A stretch of 64,000 nt of DNA from Myroides albus (GCF_009711045.1 NZ_WMJX01000001.1:1-64000), one strand, 5' to 3'; counted from the first letter of the stretch, positions 35,302 to 45,149 are shown. Translations and numbers: made by a program. Notes: generated by a model from the letters alone, not told the origin.

Positions 35302-35850
35302 ATGAAGATTAAAGCAACAAATATAGAAGGCTGTTTTGAATTGTACCCTACTGTTTTTAATGATGAGAGAGGATATTTTTTTGAGAGCTACAATAAGGTG
35401 ACCTTTGAGAATTTATCGGGACTTAAGGTTGATTTTGTACAAGACAATCAATCTTTTTCAAAAAGAGGAGTTCTAAGAGGATTGCATTTTCAGAGAGGAA
35501 TATACCAACAGGCGAAGCTTGTACGTGTAATTAAAGGTGAAATAGAAGACGTTGTAGTAGATATTCGCAAAGATTCTCCAACATTTGGTCAGTACTTTAA
35601 AACAGTACTTTCTGCTGAAAATAATAAGCAAATTTTTGTACCAAAAGGATGTGCACATGGTTTCTTAGTATTGAGTGAGGAGGCTTTTTTTAATTATAAA
35701 TGCGATAATTATTATAATAAAGAGTCAGAGGGGGGAATTTTATATAATGACGTAGATCTTAATATTCCATGGAGTATTAGTGATAGTGAATTGATTATTT
35801 CAGATAAAGATCAAGTGTTACCAAGATTTAAAGATATTAGTGCATTATGA
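35302..35850 (+). CDS. rfbC: dTDP-4-dehydrorhamnose 3,5-epimerase
   Basis: 182 aa from the ATG at 35302; an earlier in-frame start at 35254 lies inside the Wzz-like gene and is rejected. It epimerises dTDP-4-keto-6-deoxyglucose towards dTDP-L-rhamnose. RmlC motifs: FNDERGYFFESYN, QDNQSFSKRGVLRGLHFQ (active-site His), and KGCAHGFLVLSEEAFFNYKCDNYYN. Its stop overlaps the rfbD start (ATGA). The partner genes rfbA and rfbB are absent from this window. Confidence 0.96.
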   Translation: MKIKATNIEGCFELYPTVFNDERGYFFESYNKVTFENLSGLKVDFVQDNQSFSKRGVLRGLHFQRGIYQQAKLVRVIKGEIEDVVVDIRKDSPTFGQYFKTVLSAENNKQIFVPKGCAHGFLVLSEEAFFNYKCDNYYNKESEGGILYNDVDLNIPWSISDSELIISDKDQVLPRFKDISAL

Positions 35851-36623
35851 AAAAAGTACTTGTAACAGGCTCAAAAGGACAGATGGGGCAAGCATTAAAA
35901 TCAATCTCAGGAAATTATCCTAAGGTTGATTTTGTTTTTATGGATAGAGATAGCTTAGACATTACGTGTCAATCTGTTGTAGATGAAGTATTCGATAAGA
36001 TTCTTCCAGATTATTGTTTTAATTTTGCTGCTTATACAGCCGTCGATAAAGCAGAAGAAGATGTAGAATCGGCCTTTAAGATTAATGGAGAAGGAGTATT
36101 TAATTTGGCAAAAGCCTGTGTAAAACACAATACTATATTGATTCACCTTTCCACTGATTTTATTTTTGATGGTACAAAATCTAGTCCCTATTTTAAAGAT
36201 GATATTCCCAATCCGATAAATGTATATGGTGTTTCTAAGTTGAAAGGAGAGGAGTATGTAAAAGAGATTCTTCAAAGTTATTATATAGTTCGTACTTCGT
36301 GGTTATATTCTGACTTTGGACATAACTTTAAACAGACAATGTTAAGGTTGTCGAATGCGAACGACGAGATAAATGTGGTAGATGATCAGATAGGAGCTCC
36401 TACTAATGCGTTAGAGTTATGCTGTTTTTTAATGAATTTAATGCAAGAAAAACGAGAGTATGGAGTTTATCATTATAGAGGAGAGAAAGTGTGCTCTTGG
36501 TATGAATTTGCAGTATCTATTTTTAGAGAAAATAATATAAATATAAAAGTTAACCCAATAACTACAGAGGAGTATCCTACTAAAGCAAGGAGACCTAAGT
36601 ATAGTGTGTTGGATCTTGGTTAG
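35847..36623 (+). CDS. rfbD: dTDP-4-dehydrorhamnose reductase, shortened C-terminus
   Basis: 258 aa; the family usually has about 280-295. It reduces dTDP-4-keto-L-rhamnose to dTDP-L-rhamnose with NAD(P)H. Cofactor loop GSKGQMGQ, STDFIFDG (usually STDYVFDG), and the catalytic YGVSK are present, as is RRPKYSVLD near the end. The protein stops directly after YSVLDLG, missing the final helix region seen in RmlD. The gap of 43 bp after it opens into the low-GC glycosyltransferase block, so this may be a recombination scar. Activity may persist. Confidence 0.92.
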   Translation: MKKVLVTGSKGQMGQALKSISGNYPKVDFVFMDRDSLDITCQSVVDEVFDKILPDYCFNFAAYTAVDKAEEDVESAFKINGEGVFNLAKACVKHNTILIHLSTDFIFDGTKSSPYFKDDIPNPINVYGVSKLKGEEYVKEILQSYYIVRTSWLYSDFGHNFKQTMLRLSNANDEINVVDDQIGAPTNALELCCFLMNLMQEKREYGVYHYRGEKVCSWYEFAVSIFRENNINIKVNPITTEEYPTKARRPKYSVLDLG

Positions 36624-36666
36624 TTCTTAGTTATTTTAAAAGATAGAGTTAATATATTATAGAATA

Positions 36667-37689
36667 ATGACAGTTTATTTTTACATTCCTAATAAAGCTA
36701 TAAATGAGGCGACAATTTATTATACAAAGATTGTTGAGCAAGCCTTTTTGGAAAACAATGTTTCAGTTATTAGGAAAGAAAGCTTAGATTTCTCTTTAAA
36801 AAAAGAAGATTTAATTTTTACAATACGTATAATAGATTTTATTAAAGCGCGTGTAAAGTTAAGAACAAAGCGAATTGCTATTTGGTTCCAGGGGATTTTA
36901 GGAGAAGAGTATTTGTTGCTTAATAACAATTCTTTGAAAGCCAAAGTTGTAAAAAAAATAGTAGATATCTGTGAAAAGTATACCTTGAAGAATTCGTTTT
37001 TCTCTTTTTTTGTATCTGACGCAATGAGAAGGTATTTTGAAAAGAAACACAATTTACTTTTAGATGAGGATTATGCTTTAGTACCTTGTTATAACAAAAA
37101 GCTGAATAAAGCTTACTTTGACACTGGTAAAGAAAATTACACTTTCGTTTACGCAGGAACACTTTTTTCATGGCAGTGTTTTGAAACCACAGTGAAACTT
37201 TTTAAGGAGATAGAGAAGCTAAATGAGAAAGCAAAGTTTATTGTTCTTACTAAAGAGAAAAATGAAGCAAAGGATATTTTGAATAAATATGATGTGAGAA
37301 ATTATGAAATTTCCTTTGTAAGTTTAGATCAATTGGATTTAGAATTAAGTAAGTATAAATATGGGTTTTTGTTGAGAGAAGACGATGTAATTAACAATGT
37401 TGCAACTCCAACTAAGATGAACTCCTATCTATCTGTTGGTTTAATACCAATCTATACCAATGTTGTTTATGATTTTGAGGAGAAGCTTGATTTAGGCTCT
37501 TACTCTATTAAAATTGATATTAATGCTGATTTGAGTTTAAGTGCAGAGCAAATCTTTTTAAAAGATCAAGTTACTGTTGACTACAGTGAATATTATGGTA
37601 TTTGTGAAAAGAACTTTACTCACTATTACGATGATAGTTATAATGTAGATTTAATTAAAAATACACTAGTAAGAAAAGCTTTAGTATGA
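36667..37689 (+). CDS. Putative GT4-like glycosyltransferase
   Basis: 340 aa cytoplasmic protein. No strong nucleotide-sugar motif, but the GT-B-like arrangement (AIWFQGILGEEY, FVYAGTLFSWQCFETTVKLFKE in the middle, and VATPTKMNSYLSVGLIPIYTN late) is like bacterial GT4-type transferases. Acceptor and donor are unknown. Very AT-rich with many Lys/Asn codons. Its stop overlaps the next start (ATGA). Part of the polysaccharide locus. Confidence 0.75.
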   Translation: MTVYFYIPNKAINEATIYYTKIVEQAFLENNVSVIRKESLDFSLKKEDLIFTIRIIDFIKARVKLRTKRIAIWFQGILGEEYLLLNNNSLKAKVVKKIVDICEKYTLKNSFFSFFVSDAMRRYFEKKHNLLLDEDYALVPCYNKKLNKAYFDTGKENYTFVYAGTLFSWQCFETTVKLFKEIEKLNEKAKFIVLTKEKNEAKDILNKYDVRNYEISFVSLDQLDLELSKYKYGFLLREDDVINNVATPTKMNSYLSVGLIPIYTNVVYDFEEKLDLGSYSIKIDINADLSLSAEQIFLKDQVTVDYSEYYGICEKNFTHYYDDSYNVDLIKNTLVRKALV

Positions 37690-38747
37690 CTATGAAAGGT
37701 TCATTAAATAGAAAAGTTTTTTTGCTTATTTCTTTCATTTCTATTTTAATAGGAATGTTAGGATATTACTTTTTGCCTGAAAAGTTTTTTTATGATTCAA
37801 TTAATATTGTAAATGATCCACTGAATGAAATTGGTTGGTTTGGAGGTAGTTATCCATTTACTATAAGTATATATCACTACAGTGGATTAGCTTTTTTACC
37901 CAATTTTTTAATTGGTTTTATTCAATTGAGTATTGTTTTTATAATACTAAATAAGTTAGGTATACCTAAGGATTTTGGTAAAGTAAGTTATAAGAATTTA
38001 TTCTTGTACTTTTCTTTTCTATTTGCAGGGGTATTTCTGGGACAGCCTACAAAAGAGTTTATTGCTTTTATCATTATGTTGGTTCTTTTAAAGTTAATAT
38101 TAGATAATAGATATACTCTTTTTAGTAAAAGCATGATGTGTGTTTTTATATTATTCTTGTTTGGTATCTTGTTTAGGCCATACTATCTTTTGATTCCCTT
38201 CATAGTGTTTGGGATGTATATTGTAGTTTATCTGCCTATTCGGAACAAATTATTTTGGGTGATTGTTGCTGGAATATTTGTAGTTTTTAGCATATCTATT
38301 GCTGTGTATTTTTTGAAAGGCGATTTTTTAACAGAGTTATATAGGGAGCAAATAAATGACCCTAGAGTTGGTGAAGATTTTGCAAGTTCAATGATTAGTT
38401 CACCTGTGAGGCCTACCACTTGGTACAATGAGTTTGTGAGTATTATATATGGTTTTTTTGCTGTTAATATTCCAGTAGATGCAATAAGATTACTTCTAAA
38501 GCCTCAAGTTTTAGTTTTCATTTGTTGGCAAATTGTTTTTGTAATTATTTTTTACAAGAAGTTTCGACTTCATATTTTAAACCGATTCACCCACCAAAAG
38601 GAGATTCTAGTTTATTTATTTGTGTTAGCAATGTTTATTATACAAGGATGTTTTGAGCCTGATTACGGATCTGTGTTAAGACATAGAATTGGATTTTTCC
38701 CTTTTATTTATTTTATAATTATAGATGGAGTTAACAAAAAAGAATAG
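37686..38747 (+). CDS. Polytopic membrane protein of the polysaccharide locus
   Basis: 353 aa with about nine hydrophobic segments. No family recognised; the arrangement (GQPTKEFIAFIIMLVLLK, FGILFRPYYLLIPFIVFG, and a late FEPDYGSVLRHRIGFFPFIYF) is reminiscent of EpsG/Wzy-type polymerases or acyltransferases. Its final 23 bp overlap the next membrane gene. Suggested role: polymerisation or modification of the polysaccharide. Confidence 0.7.
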   Translation: MTMKGSLNRKVFLLISFISILIGMLGYYFLPEKFFYDSINIVNDPLNEIGWFGGSYPFTISIYHYSGLAFLPNFLIGFIQLSIVFIILNKLGIPKDFGKVSYKNLFLYFSFLFAGVFLGQPTKEFIAFIIMLVLLKLILDNRYTLFSKSMMCVFILFLFGILFRPYYLLIPFIVFGMYIVVYLPIRNKLFWVIVAGIFVVFSISIAVYFLKGDFLTELYREQINDPRVGEDFASSMISSPVRPTTWYNEFVSIIYGFFAVNIPVDAIRLLLKPQVLVFICWQIVFVIIFYKKFRLHILNRFTHQKEILVYLFVLAMFIIQGCFEPDYGSVLRHRIGFFPFIYFIIIDGVNKKE

Positions 38748-40029
38748 AATAGATTATATATTTAATTTATTAATTTTAGGAATAGGATGTACTTTTTTTA
38801 TGCGTAAGATTAGTACAATTCTAATTATACTATTTGTAGTATTTTGTGTAGTGTTTAAGCGAAAACTTGTTATTAATAAGACAAGTTTTCTTATAAGTTT
38901 AGTTATTGCTTCTTTGTTTTTAGTAGAGTTGCTTTTTATTTGGAACAGTTCCGATGTAAGTGTCGCCTTGAAAAGTTTGGAGAAGTATTTAAGTCTACTT
39001 TTGTTTCCTATTTTTATTATTGGTAATTACAGAGATATTAGATTTAAGTTTATTTTATTAAATTATGCAAGGATTACGCTTGGATTGACTATTTTCTTTT
39101 TTATTAGATTTATAATTTTATATCCTGAGAATGTAGACTTATACTTACAAGGAGTTCACCTTTGGGAAGCAGGTTACGTTTTTGTTGATAGTTTTGGTAA
39201 TCACGCACCGAATGTTAACTTACATTTAGCCTTTGTGACTTCTATCATCTTTTATTATTTTTTGCAGGATTATTATAGAAGTAGTGTGCTTAAAAGAGTT
39301 ACTAACTTAGTTTGTATCATAGCTTTGATAGTATTAATCTTTGTTATTAATACAAGAGTAGCGTTGTTTTTAGTTTTTATAGATTGTTTTTTAATTGTTT
39401 TTTACTTTTTGAAGAAATCAACAAGTTTTAAGTTTGGTTTAAAACAAAGAATATTATTGATATCATTTGTTGTTCTTTCTCTAACAGGAAGTATATACAC
39501 CATTGCAAAAGTACCTTATTACAAGGATAAGTTTTCTACATTTACTTTTGGTTATATGGATAAAGTAGGGAAGTTGGATGAAATTCAAAATCCTGAATCA
39601 AAAGTTTATAATTCACTAGCTTTAAGACTAAGTGTTTGGAAGTCAGTATGGGCAATTTATCAAGAAAGTAATCCCTTGATTGGTATTGGTGTTTCGGATT
39701 TTGATCAGGCATTGTATCATCATTATGAAGAAACGGAGCAGTCTTTTCTAAGAAAACATGAATTAGGCCCACATAATCAATATATAGAAAGTTTAGCTAA
39801 ATTTGGTATTTTAGGTTTACTTTCTACACTTTGTTTTCTCATTTTACCTTTTACGTTAGGTTATAGAATGAAGTTTGTATTAATGATGCTCTTCTCTTTT
39901 AATATGTTGTTTGCAAATTTATTTGATGGCTATTTGTACTTATTTATGGGCATTGTTTATAGTGGATGGATGATTAGCTTATTTGGAGCTTATTACCTAC
40001 AATTTAAAAGTAAGTTAGAGTCTATTTAA
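38725..40029 (+). CDS. O-antigen ligase/polymerase-like membrane protein (Wzy/WaaL type)
   Basis: 434 aa with about ten membrane segments and a long loop in the C-terminal half that contains GPHNQYIESLAKFGILGL, the Wzy_C/O-antigen ligase signature (H, N, Y). It either polymerises repeat units or ligates glycan to an acceptor; sequence alone does not decide. The 3' end overlaps the convergent glycosyltransferase gene by 15 bp (40015-40029). Confidence 0.85.
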   Translation: MELTKKNRIDYIFNLLILGIGCTFFMRKISTILIILFVVFCVVFKRKLVINKTSFLISLVIASLFLVELLFIWNSSDVSVALKSLEKYLSLLLFPIFIIGNYRDIRFKFILLNYARITLGLTIFFFIRFIILYPENVDLYLQGVHLWEAGYVFVDSFGNHAPNVNLHLAFVTSIIFYYFLQDYYRSSVLKRVTNLVCIIALIVLIFVINTRVALFLVFIDCFLIVFYFLKKSTSFKFGLKQRILLISFVVLSLTGSIYTIAKVPYYKDKFSTFTFGYMDKVGKLDEIQNPESKVYNSLALRLSVWKSVWAIYQESNPLIGIGVSDFDQALYHHYEETEQSFLRKHELGPHNQYIESLAKFGILGLLSTLCFLILPFTLGYRMKFVLMMLFSFNMLFANLFDGYLYLFMGIVYSGWMISLFGAYYLQFKSKLESI

Positions 40030-41103
40030 GGATTCTGTATAAATTGTCGAGAGGATTGTAAAATTAGTTTCTTTGTTATATTTATTAGTACAATCAATGT
40101 ATGCATTGGTTCCTAATTTAGCTCTTAGACTCGAATTTTCTAATTCATGTACAAGTGGTACTAGATCTTCAACCTTTTCAAATAGGTATCCATTGATACT
40201 ATCTTGTACAATATCTTTATTGCCAATTACATTTGTTGCTACGATTGGTTTGTGGAAAGCCATTGCTTCTAAAACAGCAATTGGTAAACCTTCCCAAAGA
40301 GAAGTTTGTATGTATACGTCTAAGCTATTCAATGAATCATATAGATCTGTTTGATTGTGAATCCAACCAGTAACAATAATATTGCTAGCCGTTAGTAGTT
40401 CTTTTTGATCTCCATCCCCTATCCATATGAATCTATATTTTGGAAAAGTTTCAGCTATTTGATTAAATAGTTGAGGGTTTTTTTGTGGCATGATTCTACC
40501 AATTGTTCCAATTGTAATAGTATTAGTATTATTTATTTTGGGTATATAGTACTTTGAAAGTTTGTCAAGGTTAATTCCATTTCTTACTAGCATTGATTTA
40601 CCTATTTTACGGGCAATATTGTACTCTGTATCCCCACATGCAATTGTAGTTCCTCCAAATAATAGTTGTGTGAATTTCTCTATATTATAGAATATCTTTC
40701 TTTTTAGAGGTGAGATGTCAAGTCTTAGAAAAGAATATCCGTGCGGTGTGTAATAAATTGCTTTTCTCTTTACCATAAACGTTGTAGCCCAACGGCCGAT
40801 GACCCCTGCTTTAGAAGAGTGAAGATGCACTACGTCAGGTTTGATGCTTTTTAAGAGATTGCGCAGTTTTAAAGTAGCTTTTATATCCTTTATAGGTTTT
40901 AATTCACGTTGCATTTCAACACAAATCATTGTAATGTTTTTTGGAAAATCATTTTTGATTTGCTCTTCACTGACTTCTTTTCTATTATTACTATAAATAA
41001 TAATAGTTTCAATATCGTCTACTTTTGAAAAGAAATGAGCTAAGTCTTTGAAATAAGAATAAACACCACCACCGAAAGATTCTACTATATGAACTACTCG
41101 CAT
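40015..41103 (-). CDS. Glycosyltransferase family 4 protein
   Basis: 362 aa, GT-B fold. N-terminal VHIVESFGGGVYSYFKDLA and HLHSSKAGVIGRWA, with the nucleotide-sugar-binding IGTIGRIMPQKNPQLFNQ and the EGLPIAVLEAMAFHKPIVAT acidic motif (E-x7-E). It probably adds a hexose or related sugar to the lipid-linked repeat. It is the only gene of the locus on the minus strand and overlaps the Wzy-like gene tail to tail by 15 bp. Start ATG 41103. Confidence 0.93.
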   Translation of the reverse strand: MRVVHIVESFGGGVYSYFKDLAHFFSKVDDIETIIIYSNNRKEVSEEQIKNDFPKNITMICVEMQRELKPIKDIKATLKLRNLLKSIKPDVVHLHSSKAGVIGRWATTFMVKRKAIYYTPHGYSFLRLDISPLKRKIFYNIEKFTQLLFGGTTIACGDTEYNIARKIGKSMLVRNGINLDKLSKYYIPKINNTNTITIGTIGRIMPQKNPQLFNQIAETFPKYRFIWIGDGDQKELLTASNIIVTGWIHNQTDLYDSLNSLDVYIQTSLWEGLPIAVLEAMAFHKPIVATNVIGNKDIVQDSINGYLFEKVEDLVPLVHELENSSLRAKLGTNAYIDCTNKYNKETNFTILSTIYTESLNRL

Positions 41104-41213
41104 ACTTTTTTATTGACAAAAATAGTATAAATATTGTTACTTAAGTATTGTTATTCTTGAAGGTTAAAAAAACTGAAAAGTTCATTAACTTAGCAATTTA
41201 AAACGAATGTTAA

Positions 41214-42197
41214 ATGAAGCGAATACTAATCACTGGTGCTGCTGGTTTTTTGGGATCACATTTGTGTGATCGATTTATTGCTGAGGGATATCATGTAATA
41301 GGTATGGATAATCTCATCACAGGCGATTTGAAGAATATTGAACATCTCTTTAAACTAGACCGATTTGAGTTTTACCACCATGACGTAACTAAGTTTGTTC
41401 ATGTACCTGGTGAATTAGACTATATACTTCATTTCGCATCACCAGCAAGTCCGATAGACTATTTAAAGATACCTATTCAAACATTGAAAGTAGGGTCTTT
41501 AGGAACGCATAATCTATTAGGTTTAGCACGTGTTAAAGGTGCGCGAATCTTAATCGCTTCTACTTCTGAGATATATGGTGATCCCCTTGTACATCCACAA
41601 ACGGAGGAGTATTATGGGAATGTGAATACTATTGGACCGCGTGGGGTGTATGACGAAGCTAAGCGATTCCAAGAATCCATTACCATGGCTTATCATACTT
41701 TCCATAATGTTGAAACAAGAATTGTTCGTATCTTTAATACATATGGTCCTCGTATGAGGTTAAATGATGGAAGAGTTATACCAGCTTTTATCGGTCAAGC
41801 ATTGAGAGGAGAAGATTTAACAGTTTTTGGAGACGGAAGTCAAACAAGATCTTTTTGTTATGTTGATGATCAAGTAGAAGGAATTTATAGATTGTTATTG
41901 TCTGATTATCATTTACCTATTAATATTGGTAATCCCGATGAAATTAGCATTCTTGATTTTGCAAGAGAAATAATAAAACTTACTAAAAGTGATCAAGAGA
42001 TAATATTTAAGGACTTGCCTATAAATGACCCTTTACAACGTTGCCCAGATATTACTAAAGCGCAGACAATATTGGGATGGCAACCAAAAGTTGGTAGGAG
42101 TGAAGGTATGATGAAAACTTTTGAATATTTTCAAAAGTTCTCAGATACAGAATTGTTAAAAGAAGAACATAAAGATTTTTCTAAATTTATTTACTAG
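41214..42197 (+). CDS. UDP-glucuronate decarboxylase (UDP-xylose synthase)
   Basis: 327 aa extended SDR. NAD loop [14 protein letters not shown], then [38 protein letters not shown] and [14 protein letters not shown] with the YxxxK catalytic pair; these segments are diagnostic of UXS. It converts UDP-glucuronate to UDP-xylose (or a 4-keto intermediate), implying a xylose- or derived-sugar-containing polymer. The UDP-glucose dehydrogenase supplying UDP-glucuronate is not in this window. The next gene starts within its stop codon. Confidence 0.95.
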   Translation: MKRILITGAAGFLGSHLCDRFIAEGYHVIGMDNLITGDLKNIEHLFKLDRFEFYHHDVTKFVHVPGELDYILHFASPASPIDYLKIPIQTLKVGSLGTHNLLGLARVKGARILIASTSEIYGDPLVHPQTEEYYGNVNTIGPRGVYDEAKRFQESITMAYHTFHNVETRIVRIFNTYGPRMRLNDGRVIPAFIGQALRGEDLTVFGDGSQTRSFCYVDDQVEGIYRLLLSDYHLPINIGNPDEISILDFAREIIKLTKSDQEIIFKDLPINDPLQRCPDITKAQTILGWQPKVGRSEGMMKTFEYFQKFSDTELLKEEHKDFSKFIY

Positions 42198-43543
42198 TGG
42201 CTAAAAATTCTGGAAGATATTCTTATTTAATTAGGCCATTAACTATATCATTAGATTTGATATTGATTAATGTGCTCGCTACGCTAACATTTGATATACC
42301 AAATGCTTGGCTTTTTCACGTATTCTTGTCAGTTGGTTGGATAATTAGTGCTTGGATTAGTAATTTCTACGATGTATATAGACATACAAGAGTTGTTAGA
42401 ATATTAGAAAAGGTAGTAAAACAATTCGCACTTCAGTTTGTTGTTGTTACTTCTTTTAATGGTTTTTTTGAGCGTTTTGCCGAACCAATGACTCTAATTA
42501 CATATGGTGTATTGATTGTTATTACTGTAACTTTTTCAAAGTTCCTGATCTTCTTCTCATTGAAGTATTTTAGAAAAGTTTTAGGTGGTAACTCGAGAAA
42601 TATCATTTTGATTGGAGAAGGAAAAGAAATAAGCCGTTTGGCAAAAGTATTCCATAAGCGAAAAGATTTAGGTTTTAGAATATTAGGGGTTTATTCTGAC
42701 TACCTTTCAGATTCAAAATTAGACGAGATTAAAACGTTTATTTTAGCTCATGAGGTTGATGAGATTTACGTTCAATTTTCAATTGTACAAGACGAGGATT
42801 ACCATGAACTACTTGAGTTTGCTGATAGCAATTTAATAAAGTTACAGTATGTTCCAACTCAAAAACAGGTTCTAACCCATAGTTTAAAGGTTATTTATTA
42901 TGACATTGTACCTGTTTTGCCACGTCGTGTAATTCCTTTGGATAAACCTTATAACAAGTTGTTTAAACGCCTTTTCGATTTAGTTTTCTCATTAGGTGTT
43001 ATAGTATTTATTCTTTCTTGGTTAGTTCCGATAATAGCTGTTTTAATAAAAAGAGAATCTAAAGGCCCCGTTTTCTTTAAACAGAAGAGGACAGGAATTA
43101 ATGATGAAGAATTTTATTGTTATAAGTTTCGTTCAATGGCTGTCAACGATGATAGTGATAAGAAGCAAGCTACCAAGAATGACAGTAGAATAACTAAGAT
43201 TGGTGCATTCCTAAGAAAATCAAGTTTAGATGAGTTTCCACAATTCCTAAATGTGTTCTTAGGCGACATGTCTATTGTAGGACCACGCCCCCATATGGTA
43301 GTTCACACTAAAGTTTACGCCAAACGAGTAAATAAGTTTATGTTGCGTCATTTGGTTAAACCTGGTATCACAGGAATGGCACAGACACATGGATATAGGG
43401 GAGAAATTGAGACTGATAGAGATATTATTAACCGCTTCAAGTACGATTTGTTTTACTTGGAGAATTGGTCGATATTCTTAGATCTTAAAATAATTTACCT
43501 AACAGTCTATAATGTTTTTAAAGGTGAAGAGAAAGCATATTAA
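42197..43543 (+). CDS. Polyprenyl glycosylphosphotransferase (WbaP/WcaJ type, initiating enzyme)
   Basis: 448 aa. GTG start at 42197 (overlapping the previous TAG). About five membrane segments in the first 120 residues, a Rossmann-like middle domain, another membrane helix, then the bacterial sugar transferase domain: KRLFDLVFSLGVIVFILSW, FKQKRTGINDEEFYCYKFRS, SLDEFPQFLNVFLGDMSIVG and GPRPH. It transfers a sugar-1-phosphate to undecaprenyl phosphate, starting the repeat unit. Last gene of the polysaccharide locus, followed by a strong terminator. Confidence 0.95.
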   Translation: MAKNSGRYSYLIRPLTISLDLILINVLATLTFDIPNAWLFHVFLSVGWIISAWISNFYDVYRHTRVVRILEKVVKQFALQFVVVTSFNGFFERFAEPMTLITYGVLIVITVTFSKFLIFFSLKYFRKVLGGNSRNIILIGEGKEISRLAKVFHKRKDLGFRILGVYSDYLSDSKLDEIKTFILAHEVDEIYVQFSIVQDEDYHELLEFADSNLIKLQYVPTQKQVLTHSLKVIYYDIVPVLPRRVIPLDKPYNKLFKRLFDLVFSLGVIVFILSWLVPIIAVLIKRESKGPVFFKQKRTGINDEEFYCYKFRSMAVNDDSDKKQATKNDSRITKIGAFLRKSSLDEFPQFLNVFLGDMSIVGPRPHMVVHTKVYAKRVNKFMLRHLVKPGITGMAQTHGYRGEIETDRDIINRFKYDLFYLENWSIFLDLKIIYLTVYNVFKGEEKAY

Positions 43544-43568
43544 AGGTATTATTATAATACCTTTTTTT
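43542..43568 (+). terminator. Terminator of the polysaccharide locus
   Basis: AAAGGTATTAT and its complement ATAATACCTTT with a 1-2 nt loop, followed by T residues; overlaps the last stop codon. Confidence 0.88.
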
Positions 43569-43603
43569 ATTTATAAGCTCTTTTTATAGTAAGTAAAATA
43601 GGT

Positions 43604-43611
43604 TAATTTTG
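43604..43611 (+). promoter_or_regulatory. -7 promoter element of purD
   Basis: TAATTTTG matches TAnnTTTG, 28 bp upstream of the purD start. Confidence 0.5.
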
Positions 43612-43639
43612 ACCATGTAAATAACAAACAACACAATTA

Positions 43640-44911
43640 ATGAAAATTTTATTATTAGGTTCAGGCGGACGTGAGCACGCACTTGCTTGGAAAATCTTAC
43701 AGAGTACTCGTTGTGATCAGTTGTATATTGCACCTGGAAATGCTGGTACTTCGCAAATAGCTACAAATTTAGATCTAAGTCCTTTAGATTTTGAGAGTGT
43801 AAAACAGAAAGTATTAGAGTTAGGTATTGATATGGTTATTGTCGGACCAGAAGACCCTCTTGTAAAGGGGATTGTGGATTTCTTTAAAAACGATGATGCG
43901 ATTAAGCATATTGCTGTTATAGGACCATCTCAAAAGGGTGCAGCTTTAGAAGGGAGCAAAGACTTCGCTAAAGAGTTTTTGTTGAAACACAATATTCCAA
44001 CTGCCGCATACCAGACTTTTACAAAGGATAAAATTAACGAAGGCAAAGCATTTTTGGAAACTTTACAAGCTCCTTATGTTTTAAAGGCTGATGGTTTAGC
44101 GGCTGGAAAAGGAGTTGTTATCCTAAACGATATCGCTGAAGCTAAGGTAGAGTTAGAGAATATGTTAGTAGACGCTAAGTTTGGTGATGCAAGCTCTAAA
44201 GTAGTTATTGAAGAGTTTTTGTCGGGTATAGAGTTAAGCTGTTTTGTCTTAACTGATGGGAAGTCGTATAAGATTTTGCCTACAGCAAAAGATTATAAGC
44301 GTATTGGAGAAGGAGATAAAGGCTTGAATACAGGAGGAATGGGGGCTATTTCGCCAGTTCCTTTTGCGACTGATGAGTTCATGGCTAAAGTTGAAGAACG
44401 CGTTGTGAAACCTACAATTAAGGGTATTATCGAAGATAAACTAGACTTCAAGGGGTTTGTGTTTATTGGACTGATTAAAGTAGGAGAGGATCCTTACGTG
44501 ATTGAGTACAACGTACGTATGGGAGATCCCGAAACAGAAGTGGTAATGCCAAGAATAGAATCTGATATTGTTGATTTATTTGAAGGAGTTGCGAATGGAA
44601 CTTTAGCCGAGAAAACATTGGTAATTGATCAGCGAAGTGCTACAACCGTTATGTTGGTTTCAGGTGGCTATCCAGAAGCTTATGAAAAAGGATTGGAAAT
44701 TACAGGTTTAGATCTTGTTTCTGACTCTATCGTATTTCACGCTGGAACTGTTTTAAAAGACGATAAAGTGGTTACAAATGGAGGACGTGTTTTGGCTGTA
44801 ACTTCTTATGGAAATACTTTCGAAGAAGCATTAAAAAAATCTTATCAAAATATAGATAAACTAAATTTTGATAAGATCTATTATCGTAAAGACATTGGAT
44901 TTGATCTTTAA
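43640..44911 (+). CDS. purD: Phosphoribosylamine--glycine ligase
   Basis: 423 aa, usual length. ATP-grasp enzyme forming GAR from phosphoribosylamine and glycine in purine biosynthesis. N-terminal GSGGREHALAW, the VLKADGLAAGKGVVI segment, and the NVRMGDPETEVVMPRI catalytic motif are present. Single gene in purine pathway terms; followed by the small flavobacterial DUF6341 gene on the other strand. Confidence 0.98.
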   Translation: MKILLLGSGGREHALAWKILQSTRCDQLYIAPGNAGTSQIATNLDLSPLDFESVKQKVLELGIDMVIVGPEDPLVKGIVDFFKNDDAIKHIAVIGPSQKGAALEGSKDFAKEFLLKHNIPTAAYQTFTKDKINEGKAFLETLQAPYVLKADGLAAGKGVVILNDIAEAKVELENMLVDAKFGDASSKVVIEEFLSGIELSCFVLTDGKSYKILPTAKDYKRIGEGDKGLNTGGMGAISPVPFATDEFMAKVEERVVKPTIKGIIEDKLDFKGFVFIGLIKVGEDPYVIEYNVRMGDPETEVVMPRIESDIVDLFEGVANGTLAEKTLVIDQRSATTVMLVSGGYPEAYEKGLEITGLDLVSDSIVFHAGTVLKDDKVVTNGGRVLAVTSYGNTFEEALKKSYQNIDKLNFDKIYYRKDIGFDL

Positions 44912-44918
44912 GATTATA

Positions 44919-45149
44919 TTATTTTAAAAATGAGTGGGCTGTTGTATCTTGTTCATCTTCATTGTTAGCTTTGAATAATTTTAGTTGTTTTAACCAATAA
45001 GCAAAGAAATAACAAGTAATAAGGATGAATACCCAAGTAATAATATTAGCAGTCCACCAGTTTTTAAGTTCTAATTTTGCAAAGAAATCCATTGGCAAGA
45101 AAAGAAGCTTTTCGAAAAGGAATCCAATTCCGTTAAAAAATGAAGTCAT
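44919..45149 (-). CDS. Small membrane protein (DUF6341-like)
   Basis: 76 aa with one or two hydrophobic segments (about 31-52, WWTANIITWVFILITCYFFA) and an acidic tail. In flavobacteria such a gene lies next to purD and the DUF6427 gene; the DUF6341 label is from memory. Convergent with purD, and divergent from the DUF6427 gene. Function unknown. Confidence 0.75.
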   Translation of the reverse strand: MTSFFNGIGFLFEKLLFLPMDFFAKLELKNWWTANIITWVFILITCYFFAYWLKQLKLFKANNEDEQDTTAHSFLK

